Made by a program: the position numbers and the translations under genes | Assembly: GCF_900215435.1 (NCBI RefSeq) | Contig: NZ_OCMY01000001.1 | Span: forward strand, 1,798,001 to 1,862,000 | Reading direction: 5' to 3' | Length of the DNA: 64,000 nucleotides | From: Candidatus Pantoea floridensis | GTDB taxonomy: Bacteria > Pseudomonadota > Gammaproteobacteria > Enterobacterales > Enterobacteriaceae | Notes under the pieces: model-generated | Database searches by the model: none | Told to the model about the DNA's origin: nothing | The model's input: only the letters and a program-made list of their open reading frames with translations | Shown here: piece by piece, positions 45,726 through 54,301 of the stretch | Layout: every line of letters begins with the position of its first letter | How positions within the stretch are numbered: the first letter of the stretch is position 1

Positions 45726-46859
45726 TTATTGGCTTGGACGCTCGTACTGCTCGATCACCGCCAGTGCTAAACCGTTGGCAGGATCGATACGCAGCGGCAG
45801 AAAATGCAGCGCAGTATGGGCGAAGGTAAAGGCCAGCGCACCGGCCTGCGCCGCCTGCTGCACGGCAAGCACAAAAGCAGGTTGGGCATTCCAGGGTCCA
45901 TCAATGATAATGCTGGCCGGATTCACCAGCTGCATGACCTGACTCAGCGCATTGCCTAAATGGGTGCCCGCCTGCTTCATCACCTCATTGACGATCTCCG
46001 GCTCGCTCTCGCAGTTCTGCCAGCGCAAACCCGATTTGCGTTTTGCCAGCTGCTGCTGAATCGCGGGCTTACTCACCAACGTTTCCAAACATCCCAGCCG
46101 TCCGCAGCTACAGCGCTCGCCGTTGGGCTGAATGGTCAGATGGCCAATCTCGCCAGCCGTCCAGCTGCTGCCGGTGAACACTTCACCCTGCTCCACCAGC
46201 GCTCCGCCCAATCCTTCAGAGATACGCAGATAGAAATGGCTCTGCGACTTATCCAGCTCCAGCTGTTGCACCGAGAGCAGCGCTGCGGCTTTAACGTTGT
46301 TCATAATGCGCAGAGGCAAAGGGACTTCACGGTGCAGCAGGGTCATGACATCAACATCCTGCCAACCGAGATGGGCAGAGAAATGGACCCATCCACGCAC
46401 GGGATCGATGATGCCCGGGAAGCCAATCGCTACGCCCAGCAACTCGGGATGGGCAGCATGCAGGGTTTGGCATACTTCCACCAGCTCATGCAGCAGATGC
46501 TCTGGATCGCGGGTTTCCGTTCGCCAGGTTTGTTCCGCAATCACCTGCGAAAAGTAGTCGCAGACGCGCCAGTGAATCGCCTGTCGTTCCACCATAATGC
46601 CGGCGCTTTTCAACTTTTCTGCGCGCAGCGAAATTTCAATTTTTGGCCGACCGGCCGATGCCACGCTGACCGGGCCAAGCTCGTTGATCAGCCCTTGCTC
46701 CAGTAAATCATCAACAATCAAAGAGACGGTGTTTTTGCTGAGTTCAAGCGCTAGTGCCAGATCCTGGCGGGAGGTGATGCGGGTCGAACGCAGTTGCGTC
46801 ATTACCCGCTTCAGATTGTTCAGACGAAGTAACGCTGGACCTTTACCGGCTGCTTTCAT
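45726..46859 (-). CDS. ROK-family regulator (NagC/Mlc type)
   Basis: About 377 residues from the ATG at 46857-46859 with GAGGGGGG just before it. An N-terminal helix-turn-helix (SRQDLALALELSKNTVSLIVDDLLEQGLI) is followed by a ROK fold with the zinc motif CSCGRLGCLE (in GEIGHLTIQPNGERCSCGRLGCLETL) and SEGLGGALVEQGEVFTGSSW. The kinase phosphate loop is not present, so it is a regulator and not a sugar kinase. The ligand is probably a sugar. It starts only nine bases after the dnaC stop on the same strand, so it is likely cotranscribed with dnaTC, an unusual partner. Confidence 0.88.
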   Translation of the reverse strand: MKAAGKGPALLRLNNLKRVMTQLRSTRITSRQDLALALELSKNTVSLIVDDLLEQGLINELGPVSVASAGRPKIEISLRAEKLKSAGIMVERQAIHWRVCDYFSQVIAEQTWRTETRDPEHLLHELVEVCQTLHAAHPELLGVAIGFPGIIDPVRGWVHFSAHLGWQDVDVMTLLHREVPLPLRIMNNVKAAALLSVQQLELDKSQSHFYLRISEGLGGALVEQGEVFTGSSWTAGEIGHLTIQPNGERCSCGRLGCLETLVSKPAIQQQLAKRKSGLRWQNCESEPEIVNEVMKQAGTHLGNALSQVMQLVNPASIIIDGPWNAQPAFVLAVQQAAQAGALAFTFAHTALHFLPLRIDPANGLALAVIEQYERPSQ

Positions 46860-46867
46860 AGCCCCCC

Positions 46868-47608
46868 TCAATACTCATCACCGCGCACGCGGCTGCGGTA
46901 ACTTTCCCAATCAAAGCGCACCCACAGGCTATTGCCGAGGCGCATACGATCCATTACGCGTTCGCCGAGCAGAGAATTCATCCCGGCCGGATCAAGATTG
47001 GATAACATTCCCGTCGGGCGTTTCGATGAAGATCGACGATCGACAATCTGATTGATGATCACTTTTTCATAGCGCGATTCACTCTGCATACCGATCTCAT
47101 CGATCACCAGCAGATCAACATGGCTAAGATCGTGCAGCAGACGCTCTTCGGTTAAATCACTGCCACCGCTGAAGGTGCCTTTCATGCTGGACATCAAATC
47201 GGCCACGGTAACAATCAGCACGCTTTTACCGCGGATAATCAGATCGTTGCCAATCGCCGCAGCAAGATGATTTTTGCCGGTGCCGGGACGGCCGGAAAAG
47301 ACAAAGCTGGAGATGCTATTTTCAAATCCAGCGGCATATTCGCGCGCCATCGCCAGCGCTTTACGCTGCCCATCATTTTCCACGCGATAGTTATCGAACG
47401 AGCAGTTCATGTGCAGCTCACGGATGCCGGAGCGTCCCATGATGCGCTGCATTTTCATCGCGCGGTTTTCCCGCACAATTGCTTCCGAGCGCAAACGGCC
47501 CTGCTCCTGATTCCAGGCCAGTAGCTCCGCACCGTTTTTAAATTTCGGCTGCACGTCGGACGGCATCATTTTTTTCAGGCGGCTAAAAAGTTCGTTCGGC
47601 GTTTTCAT
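46868..47608 (-). CDS. dnaC: DnaC helicase loader
   Basis: 246 residues, matching E. coli DnaC closely ([23 protein letters not shown], then CSFDNYRVENDGQ). AAA+ ATPase with Walker A SGRPGTGKNHLAAAIG and Walker B VDLLVIDEIGMQSES; arginine region near RRSSSKRPTGML. It loads DnaB at oriC and at restarted forks. Its start overlaps the dnaT stop as TAATG. Confidence 0.97.
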   Translation of the reverse strand: MKTPNELFSRLKKMMPSDVQPKFKNGAELLAWNQEQGRLRSEAIVRENRAMKMQRIMGRSGIRELHMNCSFDNYRVENDGQRKALAMAREYAAGFENSISSFVFSGRPGTGKNHLAAAIGNDLIIRGKSVLIVTVADLMSSMKGTFSGGSDLTEERLLHDLSHVDLLVIDEIGMQSESRYEKVIINQIVDRRSSSKRPTGMLSNLDPAGMNSLLGERVMDRMRLGNSLWVRFDWESYRSRVRGDEY

Positions 47609-48144
47609 TACTCACCTCGGAATCCATCGGGAATATCATAATCAGTATTGCTGATTTGCGTGAGATCGCGTTTTGGCTGCCCGCCATTGGCGGCACGGTT
47701 CATCTGCACGCTGCGCGCTAATTTTTGCTGCCACTGGACGTGGTGGAATAATCGGCCTTCCGCCTGCCAGTACGCGACAAAAGCGGCCAGCTCAGCGGCG
47801 GTGACGCCTTCGCTCAGCGCCACGCCCCAAATGGCCGCCTGACGCTGAAAATCGCTATCCGGCTGCCAGCCTTCGTACATAGCGAACTTGCCCACCGGCG
47901 TGGCAATGGGCGCGCTTTCTGTCTGAAAGAGACTTTCATCCAGCGTGACATCATTAGGCTGCTGCGCGGCCGCTTCCAGCGCCAGCAACTGCGCCAGACG
48001 CTGCGGCGTCAGCGCATAAAACGCGGGCGTATTGTTATGCAGCACCGCCAGCGTGCCGTTATCGGCCTGTTGCAGTACCGCGAGCGGGTCATGACAAAAG
48101 CCATCCAGCCCCACCAACGTTGAAGATAAGATTTTGACTGACAT
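47608..48144 (-). CDS. dnaT: DnaT primosomal protein
   Basis: 178 residues from the ATG at 48142-48144 ([16 protein letters not shown]); a longer frame to 48186 is not supported by homology. The C-terminal half carries the DnaT core ([23 protein letters not shown] and [26 protein letters not shown]). It acts with PriA and PriB in replication restart. Forms an operon with dnaC. Confidence 0.95.
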   Translation of the reverse strand: MSVKILSSTLVGLDGFCHDPLAVLQQADNGTLAVLHNNTPAFYALTPQRLAQLLALEAAAQQPNDVTLDESLFQTESAPIATPVGKFAMYEGWQPDSDFQRQAAIWGVALSEGVTAAELAAFVAYWQAEGRLFHHVQWQQKLARSVQMNRAANGGQPKRDLTQISNTDYDIPDGFRGE

Positions 48145-48255
48145 GAAGAAACCTGACGTTAACCAGCATGATGCGTCGGGCGGCAAATTCAGACCGACGT
48201 TATGCGGTAAGTGTACCTGTTTTAGGGCAAGGGATCGCCAAAAAGGTCGTAGGTA

Positions 48256-48933
48256 TTAGCGTGATGCAGACAGCGGTTGAGCGTGTTCCACATGGCGTGA
48301 AACCGGCAGTGCCTGAACCGAGACAGGCTGTGGTCGGGTTTGCCACAAATAGCGTGCAGAGGCGATCAGGCAAAGAGTGTAACCGAACATCTCGCTGCCC
48401 TCTTCCGCCATATTTTTCACCACGCGGTTATATCCGTCCATCATCAGATGTTCCCACAGCTGATGCATGCCAAATAAGCGTGAAAACACTAGCACAGCCA
48501 GTAATCCTGCGGCCATCATCTGCCAGCTGTGATGCTGCACCAGCGATACCAGACCGGGCAGAATCTGACGTGGCTGGCGCAATGCCATGGCCAGACTGGC
48601 AGCCGTTGTCGCCAGCGCAAACCACAGCCACGATCCGTGCCTGATGAAATCGAACAGAAAGTCCATCTCGCGAATCAGCATACAGCTATAAAAACCGCCG
48701 ACCAGGAGCAGCACGCTGCGCTGCTGCGGCCGTTGCCAGGCGCAGAGGAAATAGCAGGAAGCGATCAGCAGCAGCATTACCTCCTGCGTGATTTCGGTAA
48801 AAGACGCTTCGTGCAGTGCATCGTTCATCCAGTTGACGTCGATATAGACCATCGCCATACAGAAAACCAGCACCAATCCACTGATGATAAATGCCGTAAT
48901 TTCACGGCTAATAAGAATAATATTGTTGCGCAT
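48256..48933 (-). CDS. Inner-membrane protein of unknown function
   Basis: 225 residues with about six hydrophobic helices (FIISGLVLVFCMAMVYI, EVMLLLIASCYFLCAW, SVLLLVGGFYSCMLI, WFALATTAASLAMAL, MMAAGLLAVLVFSRL). The polar string NMAEEGSEMFGYTLCLIASARYLW near the end is the most conserved-looking part. I do not recognise the family. No strong ribosome site is visible. Confidence 0.65.
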   Translation of the reverse strand: MRNNIILISREITAFIISGLVLVFCMAMVYIDVNWMNDALHEASFTEITQEVMLLLIASCYFLCAWQRPQQRSVLLLVGGFYSCMLIREMDFLFDFIRHGSWLWFALATTAASLAMALRQPRQILPGLVSLVQHHSWQMMAAGLLAVLVFSRLFGMHQLWEHLMMDGYNRVVKNMAEEGSEMFGYTLCLIASARYLWQTRPQPVSVQALPVSRHVEHAQPLSASR

Positions 48934-49006
48934 ATTGTGACCAAGGTAATGATTAGCGCGCTTAGTATATTGACCTCACTTTTTAACACTTCTCTTTTTA
49001 TGCCGA

Positions 49007-49702
49007 TTAGAAGCTGGCGCTGACGCCAAGGCTATAAATAAACTGCTCGCCGCTGCTCACCGCACCGGTTTGTGCAAAGGAGGCAAAGGCCGCCATATTT
49101 TGGCCCAGCGGCATATTGGCGCCGACGCTCACATCCACCCAATTGTTTTCACGGCCATTCGTCTCATCGGGGCGGAGGCGCGTGGGGGAAGAAAGCTCTT
49201 CATTCACCAGATGGCTATAGCTCACCTGTGCCCAGGGCAATATCCCGCCGAGGCTGGAGTCAACGCGCCAGCCTAATGACGCAATATGCTCGGCGTTATT
49301 GCTGTCTACCCATTCACACTTTGGACAGCTGAGCGTCGAATCATCGACCGCAAATTGTGCAACCGGCCCGGTGCTGATTGTGCCACTCATCGGCATTGAC
49401 CAGCCTGCTGAGTAACGATTCACAAACGGCGCGGCACCGACGCTGGCGGTTTCGCTATGCAGCACCATCTCGCTGTTATTGGGTGAGTTAAGTGCCGCGT
49501 CTAGCAAGCTGACATCGCTATTTTCCGTCAGCATCAGATGATTACTGGAAATTTTTTCAGCAAGAATTGCGTTGTAATCGGGGGCACTATTTTGGCTCGT
49601 CTGATCTAAGGCATGCGCATTCCCGGCCAGAAAAAATAGCCACAAACCGCCAAAAGCCAGCGCAAGATTGTGCTGGCCTGTCCGCTGACTTTTCTGCAAC
49701 AT
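49007..49702 (-). CDS. Small outer-membrane beta-barrel protein, autotransporter-barrel-like
   Basis: 231 residues; AGGAG precedes the ATG. A long signal region (LALAFGGLWLFFLAGNAHA) is followed by a short passenger-like stretch and then strands such as AEHIASLGWRVDSSLGGILPWAQVSYSHLV and NNWVDVSVGANMPLGQNMAAFASFAQTGA. It ends in YSLGVSASF, with the terminal Phe of outer-membrane proteins. The second half reads like the barrel of esterase-type autotransporters (EstP/EstA), but there is no catalytic passenger and only about half the usual barrel length. It may be a truncated relative or a small porin-like protein. Confidence 0.65.
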   Translation of the reverse strand: MLQKSQRTGQHNLALAFGGLWLFFLAGNAHALDQTSQNSAPDYNAILAEKISSNHLMLTENSDVSLLDAALNSPNNSEMVLHSETASVGAAPFVNRYSAGWSMPMSGTISTGPVAQFAVDDSTLSCPKCEWVDSNNAEHIASLGWRVDSSLGGILPWAQVSYSHLVNEELSSPTRLRPDETNGRENNWVDVSVGANMPLGQNMAAFASFAQTGAVSSGEQFIYSLGVSASF

Positions 49703-49845
49703 GAAAGACTCCTGACGAGCCGGGGAAGAGAATGGGCGTTAAGATTTTATAAGATCACTATCGGCACCCATTGCTTAACTATTAATCGATTTCGTCATTC
49801 GTCAAGGGATTTACGGCTTTTTCATCTGCTAAAGGGAGTGAGGCA

Positions 49846-50406
49846 ATGCAACGTTGTGGCTGGGTAACTCAGGATCCGCTGTATATCGCGTACCACGACC
49901 AGGAATGGGGTGTTCCGCAAACTGATAAGCGCGTCTTATTCGAGATGATATGCCTTGAAGGCCAGCAGGCCGGTCTTTCATGGATAACGGTATTAAAAAA
50001 GCGCGAAAATTATCGCCGCGCATTCCATGAATTTGATGCCAATGCTGTGGCCCTGATGGATGAAGACGATTTGGCGCGCCTGATGCAGGATGCCGGCCTG
50101 ATCCGCCATCGCGGCAAGCTGGAAGCCATCATCAATAATGCCCGCGCGCTGCTCGCGCTGGAAGCCGCGGGGGAAGACTTTTCCCGCTTTATCTGGTCAT
50201 TTGTTGATAATCAGCCGATTTTGCATCATTACGCGGATTATAAAGCGGCCCCCACCACCTCCGAACCCGCAATTGCGCTCTCTAAGGCGCTTAAAAAGCG
50301 TGGCTTTAAATTCGTCGGCCCAACAATTTGCCACTCATTTCTACAGGCTTGCGGCCTGATCAACGATCATCAAACCACCTGTTTCTGCCATCCTGATAAT
50401 CTTTAA
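49846..50406 (+). CDS. tag: Tag, 3-methyladenine DNA glycosylase I
   Basis: 186 residues with GGGAG upstream. The sequence starts MQRCGWVTQDPLYIAYHDQEWGVP with the zinc-binding Cys4 and continues with DKRVLFEMICLEGQQAGLSWITVL, typical for Tag. The zinc site is completed by His and Cys near the end (CHSFLQACGL, CFCHPDNL). It removes 3-methyladenine from alkylated DNA. Confidence 0.96.
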   Translation: MQRCGWVTQDPLYIAYHDQEWGVPQTDKRVLFEMICLEGQQAGLSWITVLKKRENYRRAFHEFDANAVALMDEDDLARLMQDAGLIRHRGKLEAIINNARALLALEAAGEDFSRFIWSFVDNQPILHHYADYKAAPTTSEPAIALSKALKKRGFKFVGPTICHSFLQACGLINDHQTTCFCHPDNL

Positions 50407-50515
50407 CGCAATTCTTTACATTTTAAGACTGCCTCTCACGCATTTCCCCATTATTGAACGGCATAATAGTGCCGTTTTGGGGCTTTTCCCCGTTTAAATC
50501 TGTGAGGGATTTTTT

Positions 50516-51178
50516 ATGAACAAGCGTATTTTGGCGCTGACCTTGTTATTGAGCGGCAGTGTTGCTTTGTCAGGATGTACCACCAATCCTTACACCGGCG
50601 AATCTCAGGCCGGAAAATCGGGCATCGGCGCCGGGTTAGGCGCGGTGCTGGGCGCAGGTGTCGGCGTGCTGTCATCGTCGAAGAAAGATCGCGGTAAAGG
50701 CGCGTTAATTGGCGCAGCCTCCGGTGCCGCACTGGGCGGTGGCGCGGGCTATTACATGGACGTGCAGGAAGCCAAACTGCGCGACAAAATGCGCGGTACC
50801 GGCGTGAGCGTGACGCGTCAGGGCGATAACATCGTGCTCAACATGCCAAATAACGTTACGTTTGATTCCAACAGCAGCAACCTGAAACCGGCGGGGGCCA
50901 ATACTCTGACCGGCGTGGCTATGGTGCTGAAAGAGTATCCAAAAACAGCCGTGAATGTGGTGGGCTACACCGACAGCACCGGCACTCGCGCGCTGAATAT
51001 GCGCCTGTCACAGCAGCGTGCAGAGAGCGTGGCCAGCGGCCTGATTCTGCAAGGCGTGGCACAAAACCGCCTGCGGACCCAAGGTTTAGGTCCGGACAAT
51101 CCGATCGCCAGCAACAGCACCGAAGACGGCAAAGCGCAGAACCGTCGTGTAGAGATTACGCTTAGCCCGCTGAGCTAA
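50516..51178 (+). CDS. yiaD: YiaD, OmpA-family outer-membrane lipoprotein
   Basis: 220 residues with GAGGG upstream. Lipoprotein signal with the lipobox LSGC (Cys at about residue 21). A glycine-zipper region follows (SGIGAGLGAVLGAGVGVLSS, AALGGGAGYYMDV) and then an OmpA peptidoglycan-binding domain (VVGYTDSTGTRALNMRLSQQRAESV). It matches E. coli YiaD almost throughout. The next genes in E. coli include ghrB, which lies 5.6 kb downstream here. Confidence 0.95.
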   Translation: MNKRILALTLLLSGSVALSGCTTNPYTGESQAGKSGIGAGLGAVLGAGVGVLSSSKKDRGKGALIGAASGAALGGGAGYYMDVQEAKLRDKMRGTGVSVTRQGDNIVLNMPNNVTFDSNSSNLKPAGANTLTGVAMVLKEYPKTAVNVVGYTDSTGTRALNMRLSQQRAESVASGLILQGVAQNRLRTQGLGPDNPIASNSTEDGKAQNRRVEITLSPLS

Positions 51179-51186
51179 GCGTGCAG

Positions 51187-51213
51187 CCGGTCTGCGCGGG
51201 CAGGCCGGTTTTT
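51187..51213 (+). terminator. Terminator of yiaD
   Basis: Stem CCGGTCTGC / GCAGGCCGG with one G-T pair and a short GC loop, followed by five Ts, nine bases after the stop codon. Confidence 0.8.
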
Positions 51214-51304
51214 ACGCGCTTTTTAGCAACTTTTAACAGCATATTTGTTAGAAAAAGCTAAAAAATCGTCCACTTCTAGAGCCGCCGTTTCCTTTATGCT
51301 AGCG

Positions 51305-51321
51305 TGATCAAAATTTGATCA
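51305..51321. promoter_or_regulatory. 17-base palindrome, probable operator of the LacI gene
   Basis: TGATCAAAATTTGATCA is symmetric around its central A and lies 14 bases before the ATG of the LacI-type gene. LacI-family repressors often control themselves from such a site. Confidence 0.6.
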
Positions 51322-51334
51322 ATGGAACGTCATC

Positions 51335-52339
51335 ATGTCGCTAAAAGCCATCGCTGCTACCCTTGGCCTCTCTGTTACCACCGTGAGCCGGGCGCTAAAT
51401 GGCTATGACGATGTAGCCGCCGCCACTCGTAAACGCATTGAAGAAGAAGCGCATGCGCGCGGTTATCGCCCTAATGATGCTGCTCGCCGCCTGAAAACCG
51501 GGCGCGCTAATGCGGTGGGTTTGGTGTTTCCTATCAGCCATGCTTCGCTCAATGACAGCTATTACAGCCAAATGCTGCTGACGCTGGATCAATGCCTTGC
51601 TCAACACGATATTGATTTGCTGCTGCTGCCCGATAAATCTCACGATCAGCACCGTAAGCTGATGCGTATGATGCGCAGCGGCGCGATTGATGCACTGATT
51701 CTGACCCACACGCTGCCGCAGGATGCGCGCCTGCAACGCTTGCAGCAGAAGGGGTTTCGCTTTTTGACACTCGGCCGCAGCGAGCTGCCACAGCCTTATG
51801 CCTGGATTGATTACGATAACCACGCTGGCACCTTTCTGGCGGTAGAACACTGCCTGCAACAAGGATTACCGCGCCTCGCCTATCTCGGCAGTAATGAATT
51901 CTCGACTTTCACCCTCGATCGCCGCCAGGGGTTTATCGATGCGTTAATCCAACACCAGGCGCCGGTCGATCAATCATTGATGGCAGCGTTGCCCGCTACG
52001 CGCCGCTCCGGCTATCAGCAAACCAATGCCTGGCTGGCACAAGGCGATGCGCCGCAGGCGATCATTACCGATTGCAGTACGCTGGGTGAAGGTGCCGCGA
52101 TTGCCCTGCAGCAGGCTGCGAGGCTGAAGGGCGCGCAGGCTATCCCGCTGTATGTTTACGATGGTTTACCGCATGACTCAATCATCGATCAGCCGGTCAA
52201 TACTATTCTGCAACTCTCACAGCAGCGCATCGGCGAGCGCATCGCGGAAATGGTGCTACAGCTGCTTAATGATACCCCTGTTAACCAGTTGCAGACGCTG
52301 TGGCAACCGGTATTGCGCCTCACTTCTGACGCGCAATGA
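51335..52339 (+). CDS. LacI-family regulator
   Basis: 334 residues; starts directly with the helix-turn-helix (MSLKAIAATLGLSVTTVSRALNGYDDVAAATRKRI) and hinge (GYRPNDAARRLKTGRANAVGLVFP). The sugar-binding domain includes AIDALILTHTLPQD, WIDYDNHAGTFLAVEHCL and IITDCSTLGEGAAIAL. Ligand unknown. It is followed 58 bases later by the PtxS-like regulator on the same strand and may belong to the ketogluconate region or be independent. Confidence 0.87.
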   Translation: MSLKAIAATLGLSVTTVSRALNGYDDVAAATRKRIEEEAHARGYRPNDAARRLKTGRANAVGLVFPISHASLNDSYYSQMLLTLDQCLAQHDIDLLLLPDKSHDQHRKLMRMMRSGAIDALILTHTLPQDARLQRLQQKGFRFLTLGRSELPQPYAWIDYDNHAGTFLAVEHCLQQGLPRLAYLGSNEFSTFTLDRRQGFIDALIQHQAPVDQSLMAALPATRRSGYQQTNAWLAQGDAPQAIITDCSTLGEGAAIALQQAARLKGAQAIPLYVYDGLPHDSIIDQPVNTILQLSQQRIGERIAEMVLQLLNDTPVNQLQTLWQPVLRLTSDAQ

Positions 52340-52397
52340 TTGCGCCAGGCGCGAGCTGTGTTAGTCTTCGCCTGTTTCTTTACAGCAGGTGTAAGCA

Positions 52398-53423
52398 ATG
52401 AAAACCAGGCCGCCACGAGCCACAATCAGTGACGTTGCCCGTACGGCAAAAACCGGTAAAACCAGCGTTTCACGCTACCTCAATGGCGAAGTGAATCTCC
52501 TCTCGCCCGATCTCAAAGCCCGTATCGAACAGGCCATCGCCGAACTCAACTATCGTCCCAGCCAGATGGCGCGTGGGCTCAAACGCGGCCGCACCCGTTT
52601 GATCGGCCTGATCATTGCCGATATTACCAATCCCTACTCGGTGGATGTGCTAAGCGGCATCGAAGCGGCCTGCCGCGCGCAGGGTTTTACTCTGTTGATG
52701 TGTAATACCAACAATGAAGTCGATCTCGAGCAGCATTATCTGCAGCTGCTGAGCAGCTATCAGGTTGAAGGTATTGTGGTGAATGCGGTAGGTATGCATG
52801 AAGAGGTGTTGAATCGGCTACAGCAATCAATGCTGCCAATGGTGTTGATCGACCGTAAAATCCCCGACTTCGCCTGCGATGTGGTTGGGTTGAACAACCT
52901 TGAAGCGTCGAACATTGCCACACAGCATCTGCTGGAGAATGGCTATCAGGCGCTGCTCTTTCTCAGTGAACCGCTGGGCAGCGTCAACACGCGTCGCGAA
53001 CGTCTGCGCGCCTTCTATGACACGGTAAAAAACACCGCACACGTGCAAGCGGAGAATGCCGAAGTGGCGCTGCATCAGCCCGATGCGCTGGAAACGCTGT
53101 TACGTGACTTCCACCAGCGCCATCCGGGTAAAAATTGTGCGGTAATCGCGGCTAACGGCGCGCTCACCTTGCAAGTCGCGCGTGCACTGCAACGCTTGCA
53201 ACTGCGCTGGGGCGAATCTATCGGCCTGCTCGGTTTTGATGAGCTGGAGTGGGCCGCGCTGGCGGGGGTTGGCATTACCACCCTGAAGCAGCCCACCTGG
53301 CAAATTGGCTATGCCGCGCTGGAGCAAGTGATCGCGCGTATTGAAGGCAGCGAGACGGCGATCCGTGAGCAGCTGTTCTCCGGCGAACTGATCGTGCGTG
53401 GCTCCAGCCAGCCGCTACGCTAA
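52398..53423 (+). CDS. ptxS: PtxS-like LacI regulator of 2-ketogluconate genes
   Basis: 341 residues. Helix-turn-helix ATISDVARTAKTGKTSVSRYLNGEVNLLS, hinge YRPSQMARGLKRGRTRLIG and sugar-binding domain (ADITNPYSVDVLSGIEAACRAQGF, GSVNTRRERLRAFYDTV, GLLGFDELEWAALAGVGITTLKQP). This is the type that includes PtxS of Pseudomonas, which represses ketogluconate use and is released by 2-ketogluconate. The order regulator-kguE-kguK-kguT-reductase is the same here. The name is based on context and sequence type. Confidence 0.78.
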   Translation: MKTRPPRATISDVARTAKTGKTSVSRYLNGEVNLLSPDLKARIEQAIAELNYRPSQMARGLKRGRTRLIGLIIADITNPYSVDVLSGIEAACRAQGFTLLMCNTNNEVDLEQHYLQLLSSYQVEGIVVNAVGMHEEVLNRLQQSMLPMVLIDRKIPDFACDVVGLNNLEASNIATQHLLENGYQALLFLSEPLGSVNTRRERLRAFYDTVKNTAHVQAENAEVALHQPDALETLLRDFHQRHPGKNCAVIAANGALTLQVARALQRLQLRWGESIGLLGFDELEWAALAGVGITTLKQPTWQIGYAALEQVIARIEGSETAIREQLFSGELIVRGSSQPLR

Positions 53424-53484
53424 CCCCTCATTTGTGGCTCACTTCGTGAGCATGATCATACTTCCGCAGTCTGCGCCTTTCTTT

Positions 53485-53498
53485 TGGAACCGGTTCCA
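53485..53498. promoter_or_regulatory. Palindromic operator before kguE
   Basis: TGGAACCGGTTCCA is a perfect 14-base palindrome 49 bases before the kguE start. It resembles the PtxS operator TGAAACCGGTTTCA of Pseudomonas and is centred on CCGG like most LacI-family sites. Confidence 0.8.
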
Positions 53499-53547
53499 TT
53501 TAGCTTTTTTACAACGAATGGGATGTGGTCATGCCCGGAGAGAAGCG

Positions 53548-54294
53548 ATGAAACCAGAAATTATTGTTGTATCTGCCGCATACGGCGCGCAGAAAGTAGC
53601 GGAACTTGGCGGCCAGGCTGCGCTGCTGCCGCTGATAAAAAAAGCAGGCGCGGATGGCATAGAAATCCGTCGCGAGCTCTTCAGTGACAGTGAACTCTGC
53701 CTGCTGCACGCACTGGGCAACGCGATTTCCCAGCATCAGCTCAGCGCCAGCTATTCCGTGCCGGAAGCGCTGTGGCTGGATGATGGCGCACTGAATCCGC
53801 GTCTGGCCCAGTTTCTGCACGAAGCTGAGCAGATCGGTGCTAAACGCCTGAAGCTGGCGTTAGGGCATTTCGTTGCTTTGGACGTCACCCCGCTGCTCGC
53901 CGTGTTGCAGGCGTCAAACGTGACGCTGGTGGTGGAAAACGACCAAACACCTGACAGCAAACTGGCGCCGATGCTGCGCTTCTTCCATCAAGCCTGCGAT
54001 GCGGCTCTGCCGCTGGATATGACCTTCGATATGGGCAACTGGCAGTGGACGGGTGAAGAGGGTTTGCAGGCCGCGGCCCAGCTCAGCCGTTATGTCAGCT
54101 ATATTCACGTTAAGGCCGCCGTGCCGCATGGCGACACTTTCCGCGCCATCGCGCTGGATGACGCCGATGACAGCTGGCGTTCGCTGCTCAACGCGCTGCC
54201 CGCCGATGCACCGCGCGGTATCGAATTCCCGCTGGAAGGTGCGGATTTGCTGGCGGTGACCCGCCATTACGTTGACCTGCTGCGTGCAGCGTAA
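53548..54294 (+). CDS. kguE: KguE, sugar-phosphate isomerase/epimerase-like protein
   Basis: 248 residues from the ATG at 53548 with GGAGAG upstream. TIM-barrel of the AP-endonuclease family 2 (xylose-isomerase-like): GADGIEIRRELFSD, LKLALGHFVALDVTPLL, VVENDQTPDS, PLDMTFDMGNWQWTG and YIHVKAA supply the usual Glu, Asp and His ligands. First gene of the ketogluconate operon; its precise reaction is not established. kguK starts seven bases after its stop. Confidence 0.85.
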   Translation: MKPEIIVVSAAYGAQKVAELGGQAALLPLIKKAGADGIEIRRELFSDSELCLLHALGNAISQHQLSASYSVPEALWLDDGALNPRLAQFLHEAEQIGAKRLKLALGHFVALDVTPLLAVLQASNVTLVVENDQTPDSKLAPMLRFFHQACDAALPLDMTFDMGNWQWTGEEGLQAAAQLSRYVSYIHVKAAVPHGDTFRAIALDDADDSWRSLLNALPADAPRGIEFPLEGADLLAVTRHYVDLLRAA

Positions 54295-54301
54295 GGAACC
54301 G

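Noticed and set aside
45960..46706. 248-codon plus-strand frame inside the ROK gene
   Set aside because: Antisense shadow of a clear ROK regulator; no family traits.
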